A stretch of DNA of 64,000 bases from positions 1 through 64,000 of the forward strand of contig JAUCBJ010000419.1 of the NCBI GenBank assembly GCA_032718475.1, read 5' to 3'. Origin of the DNA: Nemertoderma westbladi (Eukaryota; Xenacoelomorpha; Nemertodermatida; Nemertodermatidae). Shown one piece after another: positions 22,025 through 34,800 of this stretch; within the stretch, counting starts at the first letter, position 1, and every line of letters begins with the position of its first letter. The position numbers and the translations under genes are program-made. The notes under the pieces were generated by a model. That model saw nothing but the letters and a program-made list of their open reading frames with translations, ran no database searches and was not told where the DNA came from.

Positions 22025-22870
22025 AACATTAGAATTATATGCGAGATTCGACGGCAGACTGTCGAGTTTATCTACAAGATTAACGATTGTTATTTGTTGT
22101 AGGCCCTACACTTTTTATAAATACCGGTACTAGAATTTACGTTTAAATTAAATTCACTTATGTAGAGGTCAGTAGTTAGTAAACGTAGAGACGCTACTAA
22201 TACTGTATTATTGATAGGCCTACCGGTAGGCCTATGGACTTTATTTAGTTATCTTTTAGTATTTGTCAACTAAATCAATCTAGTTTCGGCTGCATAACAT
22301 ATAGACCGGCGTAGCGTTTGTATCACCGTGCGACAAACGGAAGAGACCACATAACATTATGATGTGCAACTTTGTTTTGTTAATGAATTAATTTATGCCG
22401 GACAGTTGGATTGGCTCTACCAAAAGTTACTTTACCGCGAGGCGGTGATTGATATTACTTCATTTCTTTCAATCTTCTTCGTTCTTTTTTATTCATCCGC
22501 GGTTTAATATAAATGTAATAGTGCGCCACTTGTATTATACTTATGGTATATACCGGTAATTAAAATAATGGTTCTAAATTGCTTTGAAACAAATCCGTTA
22601 ACCATTTGCGTACCTAACATTAATTACATAAATTTTTACTTCTAAGGACCAAGAAAAATATATTTGATTGGACCAAGGTTTATTTTCTTGGTACCAGAGA
22701 TTTTTATCAAAGTATAATATTATTGCTTATCCTACCCTAAAAGGCGGCACACTGCCCCATTTAACCATTTTCTAATTTTTTTAAATCTTTCATTTGAACC
22801 CCATGGCCTTTTTTTAGTGTTAGTTGGTACGAAAAGGGTTAATTAGGTTCTGTCGTGTTTCGGCAATTGA
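22025..22870. other. No assignable feature
   Basis: AT-rich sequence downstream of the small mitochondrial-type gene, presumably including its 3' UTR. No clear polyadenylation signal was identified. Confidence 0.35.
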
Positions 22871-22894
22871 ACAATTACCTTTCACCAACTGCTA

Positions 22895-22980
22895 CAGTTG
22901 CATTTCGGCAACTCGTAGTTGCGTTTCGGCAACTCGTAGTTGCATTTCGGCAACTCGTAGTTGCATTTCGGCAACTAGGT
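22895..22980. repeat. 21-bp repeat of TAGTTGCATTTCGGCAACTC
   Basis: Four tandem units, each with an internal short palindrome (GTTGC...GCAAC). An inverse, less regular group (AGTTGCCGAAACGC) lies at 26690-26755, so the two groups bracket the inverted arrays at 23.2-26.3 kb. Confidence 0.8.
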
Positions 22981-23236
22981 CACATACCCTCGTATGTAAT
23001 GTAACTGTGACTGCACTGCACTCATTATGTAAGTAAATGATAAATGATGAGTTAGTAAGTTTAAGTTAGTTATAGTTATTGACGGCAGAGTTGTTCACTG
23101 TTTGAGTTAGTTAGTTAATTTTAAATATACCGCAGCTGATGTTGTGGATGTAAGCGTTTGGAAGTGGAGTCTGTCTGTCTGAAACACTTACAATTTCCAA
23201 GGGGAGTTTTTCTAATACAAAGCGAAGTGCACCTTG

Positions 23237-23718
23237 TTGGGCGGGGTTTACAGGGGTAAAACACGGATTTTCGTTAATTACTAAGATTTGTTGGATCCGG
23301 AATGGGGTGTAAAACACGGATTTTCGTTAATTACTAAGTTTTATTGGATCCGGAATGGAGTGTAAAACACGGATTTTCGTTAATTATCATGTTTAGTTGG
23401 ATCCGGAATGGAGTGTAAAACACGGATTTACGTTAATTATCAAGTTTTATTGGATCCGGAATGGAGTGTAAAATACGGATTTACGTTAATTACCAAGTTT
23501 TATTGGATCCGGAATGGAGTGTAAAACACGGATTTTCGTTAATTACCAAGTTTTGTTGGATCCGGAATGGGGTGTAAAACACGGATTTTCGTTAATTACC
23601 AAGTTTTGTTGGATCCGGAATGGAGTGTAAAACACGGATTTACGTTAATTATCATGTTTAGTTGGATCCGGAATGGAGTGTAAAACACGGATTTTCGTTA
23701 ATTACCAAGTTTTATTGT
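23237..23718 (+). repeat. Left arm of a giant inverted minisatellite, 53-bp unit
   Basis: About nine units of GTGTAAAACACGGATTTTCG, TTAATTACCAAGTTTTATT and GGATCCGGAATGGA. The same unit in opposite orientation forms the array at 24330-26330. Confidence 0.9.
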
Positions 23719-23719
23719 T

Positions 23720-24325
23720 CTATGCCTAGGGGCCACACATAAGCTTAATCCGGCTCTGGGGGACACCTTAATAGGGGTCAATGCTTCCCAATGAATTATT
23801 AATAAGGGCGATGGTGATGTTTGGCCGTCAGACATTATTAGATATTGATTAGCTGAAAAACTGCTACCGTGGGAACGTGACCTCTCTGGTAGAGCGGCTC
23901 TGTAGACAATTGTATGGTAGGATTACTGTCCTGTTCCCTGATTGGCTTATCCATCCCAACCTCCCTTACAAACAAGAATCACTGTTCTGCCTAGCTGGCA
24001 GTAGTTTGTACTGCATCATAGCGTACTCTATTTGCCTTGCAAGCGTGCTGCCTTCGTAATTTATGGAGGCTGAACTGTTCAGTATAATTTCTTATCATTT
24101 TTAAAGCCGAAATACGGTCTAGAACGATTTTCTATGTTTTTAAGTTAAACTGCCTACGTTTGCATAGTAGTCTATGATAAAATTAATTATCCTGGTATTA
24201 ATCCCTGGTTATTAAAGAAAGAAAAGTTACTAAAGAACAATAAACATTGTACTAATTAATAATTGTAACTATATGAGGGTATGCGGGTATTGCATATGCG
24301 TTTTACAAAATGTTCATTAAAACTT
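23720..24325. other. Spacer between inverted arrays
   Basis: Non-repetitive spacer of about 600 bp between the two arms. No coding motif was recognised. Confidence 0.4.
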
Positions 24326-24329
24326 ACTA

Positions 24330-26330
24330 ATTAACTTGAATTCGCGTTTTACACCCCGTCCCGGATCCAATCAAACTTGGTAATAAACTTGAATCCGCGT
24401 TTTACACCCCGTCCCGGATCCAGAAACACTTTGTAATTAACCCGAATCCGCGTTTTACACCCCTCCCCGAATCCAGTAACACTTTGGTAATAAACTTGAA
24501 TCCGCGTTTTACACCCCGTCCCGGATCCAATAAAACTTGGTAATAAACTTGAATTCGCGTTTTACACCCCGTCCCGGATCCAATAAAACTTGGTAATAAA
24601 CTTGAATCCGCATTTTACACCCCGTCCCGGATCCAGAAACACTTTGTAATTAACTTGAATCCGCGTTTTACACCCCTTCCCGGATCCAATAAAACTTTGT
24701 AATTAACCCGAATCCGCGTTTTACACCCCTCCCCGGATTCAGTAACACTTTGGTAATAAACTTGAATCCGCATTTTACACCCCGTCCCGGATCCAATAAA
24801 ACTTGGTAATAAACTTGAATCCGCGTTTTACACCCCGTCCCGGATCCAGAAACACTTTGTAATTAACCCGAATCCGCGTTTTACACCCCTCCCCGGATCC
24901 AGTAACACTTTGGTTATAAACTTGAATCCGCGTTTTACACCCCTCCCTGGATCCAAAAAAACTTGGTAATAAACTTGAGTCCGCGTTTTACACCCCGTCC
25001 CGGATCCAGAAACACTTTGTAATTAACCCGAATCCGCGTTTTACACCCCTTCCCGGATACAGTAACACTTTGGTAATTAACTTGAATCCGCGTTTTACAC
25101 CCCTTCCCGGATCCAATAAAACTTAGTAATAAACTTGAATCCGCGTTTTACACCCCGTCCCGGATCCAATAAAACTCGGTAATAAACTTGAATCCGCGTT
25201 TTACACCCCGTCCCGGATCCAATAAAACTCGGTAATAAACTTGAATCCGCGTTTTACACCCCGTCCCGGATCCAGAAACACTTTGTAATTAACCCGAATC
25301 CGCGTTTTACACCCCTCCCCGGATCCAGTAACACTTTGGTAATAAACTTGAATCCGAGTTTTACACCCCGTCCCGGATCCAATAAAACTTGGTAATAAAC
25401 TTGAATCCGCGTTTTACACCCCGTCCCGGATCCAATAAAACTTGATAATTAACTTGAATCCGCGTTTTACACCCCTTCCCGGATCCAATAAAACTTAGTA
25501 ATAAACTTGAATCCGCGTTTTACAACCCGTCCCGGATCCAATAAAACTTGGTAATAAACTTGAATCCGCGTTTTACACCCCTTCCCGGATCCAATAAAAC
25601 TTTGTAATTAACCCGAATCCGCGTTTTACACCCCTCCCCGGATCCAGTAACACTTTGGTAATAAACTTGAATCCGAGTTTTACACCCCGTCCCGGATCCA
25701 ATAAAACTTGGTAATAAACTTGAATCCGCGTTTTACACCCCGTCCCGGATCCAATAAAACTTGGTAAAAAACTTGAATCCGTGTTTTACACCCCTTCCCG
25801 GATCCAGTAACACTTGGTAAATAAATTGAATCCGCGTTTTACACCCCTTCCCGGATCCAATAAAACTTTGCAATTAACCCGAATCCGCGTTTTACACCCC
25901 TCCCCGGATCCAGTAACACTTTGGTAATAAACTTGAATCCGAGTTTTACACCCCGTCCCGGATCCAATAAAACTTGGTAATAAACTTGAATCCGCGTTTT
26001 ACACCCCGTCCCGGATCCAATAAAACTTGGTAATAAACTTGAATCCGTGTTTTACACCCCTTCCCGGATCCAGTAACACTTGGTAATTAACTTCAATCCG
26101 CATTTTACACCCCTTCCCGGATCCAATAACATTTTGTAATAAACCTGAATCCGTATTTTACACCCAATCCCGGATTCAGTAGAAATATGAATCCGCATTT
26201 TACACTCCGTTCAGGATTTAGCCTAAAACATGAATCCGCGTTTTACACTCCGTTCCGGATCGAAAAAAAAAGCCAATCCGCGTTTTACACTCGGTTACGG
26301 ATTCGGTAAATTTAGCAGTGCGCGGATCCG
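24330..26330 (-). repeat. Right arm of the giant inverted minisatellite
   Basis: Close to 38 units of about 53 bp (AATAAACTTGAATCCGCG, TTTTACACCCCGTCCCGG, ATCCAATAAAACTTGGT), the reverse complement of the unit at 23237-23718 with diverged bases. Variant families (GTCCCGG/TTCCCGG/TCCCCGG; AATAAACTTG/AATTAACCCG) alternate in short higher-order patterns. The last units (26150-26330) are degenerate. Confidence 0.9.
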
Positions 26331-26759
26331 CAGATTACGCCCTAAAAATGTAAATTCAGTCGACTTCCATAGGGACAATGTTAAATGATAGAATCCGGAT
26401 CCTGATCCGGATCCGCGTTTTACTCTGACCCGGTTTACAGCTACAACTTCAGTAATAATTAATTTCAGGTACTAATTTGTTGAATTGGTAAATACGCGAC
26501 CTATTTTAAAAACCAAAATTGGAAAGGGAATAGATAAACAATGCGGTATGAATTAATATCAGGTTGAATTAATAGACTTATAATATATATAGAATATGTA
26601 GACAGTATATGGAATTAATAACATCAGTTTCTATATAACTCGAAGTAAATGTGTCTCAAGTATCATTTTGCCTAAGCGCATCCTGTTAACAGTTGCCGAA
26701 AAGCAACCTTGTTACCATGTTGCGAAACGCGACTATCAGTTGCCGAAACGCGATCACAC

Positions 26760-28225
26760 CGTTAATTAATAGGCGAGTCAATCTAGCCAAAAAGGGGTCA
26801 ACCCATAACAAATTATCCATTTTTTTTTATTCTATATTATAATAATATAATATAATTATAATATCGTATTTCTTGCTAATACTAATACTCCCAAAAAAGT
26901 CTATAAAATTAAATTATGGCAATCGCTTTCAATTTCCTGCTTCTTTCCTTAGCAACATGGATTTTCATAGCAACAAGGGGTCTATTGGTGGGATTTTCTC
27001 CAAACTTTACTCCAATGACTATCGATTGATTGAAGTATGCACTTCTAGATAGTTACCAATTTAGTTTCCATAGCAACGGAAATTTGTCTAATAATTTAAC
27101 CATTTTCAATACCAATTTTGCTGGTACAATATAAGGACCTTATTTACACAACTTTTCTACTAAACGGGTGGATGTAACCTCGCCCATCGGATTTATCCAC
27201 CTCAAAAACCCTTATCCCCAAAAAATTTATTTGTTATATGATAAACTATTGTGGTTTTCAAACTAAAATAAATAAATAAATTACACCTAAAATCAATAGA
27301 GCAATCACAATTTAATTATGTGAAAAATCTTTACTAACATTAATGGAAATTATGAAATTTCCTTGCAGTGGAATTGTATAATTTTTTTACAACGGTTAGC
27401 GTAATATATCGTGAAGTTTTTGATATATTGAAAATTTTGATGCGATTTCTAGTTTCCGAGATATAGCAATTAATGTGTAACACGCCAGTGTAAATATTAT
27501 TCATTCCCATTGAATCACAGCCTATTGTGAAATTAATTACATTATTCTGGAACATTAATAATTTACTTACTCTTCCCTACTGTTCCTTTTGTTTGGCTTG
27601 TTTTATGCAAATTTACGCAGAATTTCCATGACTTATTCATATAATCCGCAAAATAAAATTTTATATACTTTTTGGTAATAATTAACAAGGTAATAAATAG
27701 AATCCAAAATATGTGGTTCGGATTGATTGCGAAATACTTCGGTTTTTGTTAGATTGATTCGACTATAAACGAATTCCACCCAGATACAGTCTGTCTAAAT
27801 CCTATCTAATGACACTTTTCTTGACTTTTTAGATTAAAACGTCTTGAATTGGTTTTACATTTCTTTATTGCACTCTTGTATGACTGTGCGTTCAGAGCGT
27901 ACTCCATACAAGCATATTGGTATCGGCTGGGGCTTGGTGTCGGATGTGTTCCGTTGTAATGCCGGATGTAGTGTCCTTGTTAATACAGCGTCTAACTGCT
28001 TCTACAATACTGTATCGTATGGTGGCACTTATCCGAGGTTGTAGGAATGTCTCACTGTTGTGTCCCTCTAAGCAACGCACTAACTGCTTACGATCGGTAT
28101 AATGGAAACCTGGCTTCTACTGCAGGAGTACAGAAAGGGCTGGAAGATGAGAGAAAGAGGTGTTCACCCTTGGGTGTTAGTGTGGCGCCCTCCCTACCTT
28201 ATAGTTAATCGTTTAATCGGGTGCT
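26760..28225. other. No assignable gene
   Basis: AT-rich to 27.8 kb. The frame at 28080-27892 (minus) looks protein-like for about 60 residues (RCLEGHNSETFLQPRI...) but matches nothing I recognise and has no splice context; it may be a transposon fragment. Confidence 0.35.
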
Positions 28226-28227
28226 AA

Positions 28228-28490
28228 TACTACTACTAGTATCGGCATGCTGCATTGCAGCTGCATTTTTAAGAATGCTGTGCCGGCTTGTCGACAAAAT
28301 TGCGCCGCCACAACTCCCTATCACCCATGACATTTGCTAGATCATCCGCATCTTTAAGGCCAGTGTCCTCTAAGATGCGTCTCAAGAAAGTCATGGCCTG
28401 TCCACCATGCTTATTCACTCCATGAGGCTGCCAAAGTACAACATTATGCACTGGCTGGTCCTCACGGCGAAAGCAATGTCCTGCTAATAA
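28228..28490 (-). mobile_element. Truncated 3' end of LINE A
   Basis: Minus-strand sequence encoding AGHCFRREDQPVHNVVLWQP to NVMGDRELWRRNFVDKPAQH, the same C-terminus as LINE A at 585-3460, followed by the same 3' tail (GCAGCTGCAATGCAGC...TAGTAGTAGT). It is 5'-truncated, as usual for LINEs. It lies about 325 bp beyond the DARS1 stop codon. Confidence 0.85.
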
Positions 28491-28814
28491 CGATGACAAG
28501 AACAATTAAAAATAACAACAATAAGTGGACTTGTACATTTTTTGTTACGAATTCAAAATTGAGTGATTTAATAATCCTTTAATAAACAAAAGTTAACACA
28601 ATAAGACAAATAGTCACAGAGCCCAAGCCGATCACAATATCAAAAATATTTCACAAACAACATAACCTAACTATAATAATTAATAACCACACCAAAACAG
28701 CACAAAAGGAATAAGTAACTATTAAATATATTCAGCGGAAAAATATCCGATCAACACCCTCCCCTCACACACAACAGTTGATTTAAATCTAAATTGGTGA
28801 GTCTAACTCCTCGG

Positions 28815-31800
28815 CTATGGAGTCAATCGTTTAGGATCTCTAGGGAACAAGGATGTCTTCCTAATATTATCGAGTCCCAGATACAACATAGTCACCCGTT
28901 CCAGACCTATACCCCCACCGGCATGGGGAGGACATCCGTGTCTGAAGGAGTCGATGTACGCACGAATCTTATCCAAATCTACAAACAACAAGTTGAATTG
29001 ATATTTAAATTTGGGAACAAATTAACTGTGATATCGTAACTGATATATTCAATTAGATCATTGATTCATTAGATGCATGCACTTAGCTGCAAAACATGGG
29101 GAGTAGTAGTCAAACGCCATGGGATGACGAGGTCCGGGTGGTTATTGGGGACCTACTTGCCTCTGTGGTGGGACCTTCACTGGTTGAGCGTGAAGTGACC
29201 CTCGCTCGGGGTCATTTGGACACATATGGACAGTGTCGGCATCGTATTTGGACCGACTTGGTGGCACGCGGGGATTGAACATCTCAACGGGTGGCGTCGT
29301 TCGACGTCGCAGTTATAAATGCTGACGCCACCTCATACGCCCAAGCCAACCGATCCACTGAGTCGTTGCTTGAGGAGCGCTGCCGCTACAAGAAGAGGCA
29401 TTACCGCACCGTCTGTGAGGATAGAAGGATGTCCTTCACTCCCCTAGTAGGAACAGTCGATGGAGTCTGGTGCCGCGAGGCCCAGATCCTCATCAAGCAC
29501 ATCGCAGAGGCCCTTGTTGGAAAGCACCAAGGGATGCGAGAGAGAGGCCTCGCATGTGTGCTAGGTGGAGTGAGGAGGTGTCTACAATTCGCGCTCCTCC
29601 GGGCGAGTTCCCTATGTCTCCTTTCGCTCGTGGTGCTCGCTTGAGCACCACGAGAACTGCGTGGCTGGGACCTGACAGCGCACTACTGACTTGTCAGTAG
29701 CTTCCAGAGTTCGCTATATGTCGTTCTGTCTGTCTGTTTCTCAATGCTATTTTTTGTATTATCATGTTTATTTATTATATTTGTTGGATTATTTAGAGTT
29801 ATATAGTATTAAATCCAATATCATGAACATAAATTGTGCAATATTAGTAATTTATTTAAATCCCTAACCTAAAATCATGCGAAAATAAATCACGGGAGCG
29901 GATCATGGATTTCAGTTATAGAGGTGGTGTAATGCTCTTTTATTAGTAACTCTCCAGACCGTGATGTAATGCTCGTTCTGTTATTTTTAAACTCACCCAG
30001 ACAGCGGTGTAATGCTCGCTCCGTATGTAATGCTCTTTCTGTTATGTTTGAACTCACCCAGACAGCGGTGTAATGCTCGCTCCGTATGTAATGCTCTTTC
30101 TGTTATGTTTAAACTCACCTAGACCGTGGTGTAATGCCCGCTCCGTTAGTAACTCACCCAGACCGTGGTGTAATGCTCGCTCCGTTAGTAACTCACCTAG
30201 ACCGTGGTGTAATGCTCGCTCCGTTAGTAACTCACCTAGACCGTGGTGTAATGCTCGCTCCGTTAGTAACTCACCTAGACCGTGGTGTAATGCTCGCTCA
30301 GATAGTAACTCACCTAGACCGTGGTGTAATGCTCGTTCCGTTAGTAACTCTGGGTCGTGTATACGCTGGGCTCCACTCATGACTTCCTCTCCCCTCATAT
30401 AAATATCATAAGAATTCCCTCGCGTCGGGTCAGCGGGGTCAGGCATCGTATAGAACGGCCGAATTCCAATAGGAAACTTGTCCAGAATGTAGAAATCAGT
30501 GTCGTACTAAATACAATAAATATTGCTAAGATCGGGAAGGATATTGTCAGTGGGTTAGAGAGGTGGACCTTCAGGTCATAGTTAATAACGTTTAAATGTA
30601 GGAAATAGTAAACACCATTTGGACCAATCAATGGCGTGATCGTCAATTAATTTTTGCCAATTAAAGTTAGTTTCAAATTAAAATATCCATACTTTTTTAT
30701 TATATTACATATTTTATAATAGAATATAGGATTTATCTATTTTTTATTTAGTAAAAAGTAGCAAAATAAATATTTTGATGTGATTATATTTTAAAATTCT
30801 AATATATTAAAATAAATTGAATTGTTCCCATGAGATAGTCCTAGCGACAATTGCTAAACCCAATCTATCTTCTTTCCAAATGAATTATATAACCTTTTTA
30901 TTCACTAATTTTCCCAGTAGTTTCTCGTTGGGGGTTGATAAATCGTCGTCGAATCCAACATCCTCGACACCGGCATCCTTCAGCATCTGGATACCTTCAC
31001 GAAACTCCAGCCGTAATCTGGGTCAATAAAACCAAAGTATTAGACCTACAACCAAAAAACTAAACGACAACTGTGGGCATAATACAGTTGCTGTTGACAA
31101 AAAATTATCGAAGGCCTTACTTACGTTGGTTCGAGGTATTTGAAGGGTTCGTGAGGGAACTGTTTATTTACCGAGGCGATTTCGTCCGCGTATCGAGTTT
31201 CCAAGCCTTTGAATATGGAAACGAATACGTCGGCGATCGTGTCCAGGGCCTCGTGGTAGTGGTAGTAGAAGGACATCTCCAAATCCAAACCGACAAACTC
31301 ACAGAGATGGCGATGGGTGTTGGAATCCTCGGCTCGGAACACTAAAGGGAGAGAGGAAACAGTCAGGAAAAATAATATCAGAAAGATAAATAGTTAAATT
31401 TACTATCATTGTTGTTATAGAATTCTTATTTAAGAAAGTAAAGTATTGTAATCAGTCCACACGACCATCCTGAGCAGCACCCACCCTTCTGGGGGCCTAA
31501 CTGGCTGATAATAAACGATAATCAGTATCTCCCTCACCTGAGCCAATAACAAAGACTTTCTCGAAGTCGGCACAGATGGCCATCTGTTTGTACAGCTGAG
31601 GCGACTGGGCGAGGTATGCGCTCCGCTTAAAGTAGGAAACCTCAAATACATTGGCACCGCCTTCCGACGCAGCTGAAAGCAAATAATTCGAAAAGTAAAA
31701 TATAAGTTCTTAATTGTTTCTTATTATCTTTCTGTTGGAGAAGTTGTTCTAGAATATATTAACTAACCAGAAATAATTTTCGGGCTTTGAATTTCAATAA

Positions 31801-34800
31801 AACCACGTTTCCTTAAGGTTTCCGCAAACAATTCACAAACGCCGGATTCCAAACGGAAAATCGCCTGATTGGTTGGAGTTCGCAGGTCCAGCCATCGATT
31901 ATCCAATCGCGTGTCCTGGTTTACAGTTGCTTGTCCGTCAGTAGATTCCTTACCAACGCGCATAGCATCTTCTATAAAACGGATATTTTGTATAAATTAG
32001 TTGTGTTTGTGACAGAGGATCTGTTCTTATAATAGCAACGAAATACAATCCAACACCTACTCACCTATTTGCAGTGGTAGTCACACCTACTCACCTATTA
32101 GCAGTGGTAGTCACACCTACTCACCTATTTGCAGTGGTAGTCACACCTACTCTCACCTATTTGCAGTGGTAGTCACACCTACTCACCTATTAGAAGTGGT
32201 AGTCAGTAGTCACACCTACTCACCTATTAGAAATGGTAGTCAGTAGACACACCTACTCACCTATTTGCAGTGGTAGTCACACCTACTCGCCTATTTGCAG
32301 TGGCAGTCAGTAGTCACACCTACTCACCTATTAGCAGTGGTAGTCACACCTACTCACCTATTTGCAGTGGTAGTCAGTAGACACACCTACTCACCTATTT
32401 GCAGTGGTAGTCACACCTACTCGCCTATTTGCAGTGGCAGTCAGTAGTCACACCTACTCACCTATTAGCAGTGGTAGTCACACCTACTCACCTATTTGCA
32501 GTGGTAGTCAGTAGTCACACCTACTCACCTATTAGCAGTGGTAGTCACACCTACTCACCTATTTGCAGTGGTAGTCAGTAGTCACACCTACTCACCTATT
32601 GGCAGTGGTAGTCACACCTACTCACCTATTTGCAGTGGTAGTCAGTAGTCACACCTACTGACCTATTAGCAGTGGTAGTCACACCTACTCACCTATTGGA
32701 AGTGGTAGACACACCTACTCACCTATTTGCAGTGGTAGTCACACCTACTCACCTATTTGCAGTGGTAGTCAGTAGTCACCCCTACTCACATATTTGCAGT
32801 GGTAGTCACACCTACTCACCTATTAGAAGTGGTAGTCACACCTACTCACCTATTTGCAGTGGTAGTCAGTAGTCACACCTACTCACCTATTAGAAGTGGT
32901 AGTCACACCTACTCACCTATTTGCAGTGGTAGTCAGTAGTCACACCTACTCACCTATTAGCAGTGGTAGTCACACCTACTCACCTATTAGCAGTGGTAGT
33001 CAGTAGTCACACCTACTCACCTATTTGCAGTGGTAGTCAGTAGTCACCCCTACTCACCTATTTGCAGTGGTAGTCAGTAGTCACACCTACTCACCTATTA
33101 GCAGTGGTAGTCACACCTACTCACCTATTAGCAGTGGTAGTCACACCTACTCACCTATTTGCAGTGGTAGTCACACCTACTCACCTATTTGCAGTGGTAG
33201 TCACACCTACTCACCTATTAGAAGTGGTAGTCACACCTACTCACCTATTTGCAGTGGTAGTCAGTAGTCACACCTACTCACCTATTAGAAGTGGTAGTCA
33301 CACCTACTCACCTATTTGCAGTGGTAGTCAGTAGTCACACCTACTCACCTATTAGCAGTGGTAGTTACACCTACTCACCTATTAGCAGTGGTAGTCAGTA
33401 GTCACACCTACTCACCTATTTGCAGTGGTAGTCAGTAGTCACCCCTACTCACATATTTGCAGTGGTAGTCAGTAGTCACACCTACTCACCTATTAGCAGT
33501 GGTAGTCACACCTACTCACCTATTAGCAGTGGTAGTCACACCTACTCACCTATTTGCAGTGGTAGTCAGTAGTCACCCCTACTCACATATTTGCAGTGGT
33601 AGTCAGTAGTCACACCTACTCACCTATTAGAAGTGGTAGTCACACCTACTCACCTATTAGCAGTGGTAGTCACACCTACTCACCTATTTGCAGTGGTAGT
33701 CAGTAGTCACCCCTACTCACATATTTGCAGTGGTAGTCAGTAGTCACACCTACTCACCTATTAGAAGTGGTAGTCACACCTACTCACCTATTTGCAGTGG
33801 TAGTCAGTAGTCACACCTACTCACCTATTAGCAGTGGTAGTCACACCTACTCACCTATTAGCAGTGGTAGTCACACCTACTCACCTATTTGCAGTGGTAG
33901 TCACCCCTACTCACATATTTGCAGTGGTAGTCAGTAGTCACACCTACTCACCTATTAGAAGTGGTAGTCACACCTACTCACCTATTTGCAGTGGTAGTCA
34001 GTAGTCACACCTACTCACCTATTAGAAGTGGTAGTCACACCTACTCACCTATTTGCAGTGGTAGTCAGTAGTCACACCTACTCACCTATTAGAAGTGGTA
34101 GTCACACCTACTCACCTATTTGCAGTGGTAGTCAGTAGTCACACCTACTCACATATTAGAAGTGGTAGTCACACCTACTCACCTATTTGCAGTGGTAGTC
34201 AGTAGTCACACCTACTCACCTATTTGCAGTGGTAGTCACACCTACTCACCTATTTGCAGTGGTAGTCACACCTACTCACCTATTAGAAGTGGTAGACACA
34301 CCTACTCACCTATTAGAAGTGGTAGACACACCTATTCACCTATTTGCAGTGGTAGTCACACCTACTCACCTATTTGCAGTGGTAGTCAGTAGTCACACCT
34401 ACTCACCTATTTGCAGTGGTAGTCACACCTACTCACCTATTAGAAGTGGTAGTCACACCTACTCACCTATTAGAAGTGGTAGACACACCTACTCACCTAT
34501 TTGCAGTGGTAGTCACACCTACTCACCTATTTGCAGTGGTAGCCAGTAGTCACACCTACTCACCTATTAGCAGTGGTAGTCACACCTACTCACCTATTTG
34601 CAGTGGTAGTCAGTAGTCACACCTACTCACCTATTAGCAGTGATAGTCACACCTACTCACCTATTTGCAGTGGTAGTCAGTAGTCACAGCTACTCACCTA
34701 TTTGCAGTGGTAGTCACACCTACTCACCTATTTGCAGTGGTAGTCACACCTACTCACCTATTAGAAGTGGTAGACACACCTATTCACCTATTTGCAGTGG

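Noticed and set aside
30894-30906. Earlier DARS1 exon 9 donor (TTA/GTGAAT)
   Set aside because: Use of AAAAAG/GTTATA adds VNKK and restores the family's spacing before YDTDFYI without changing phase.
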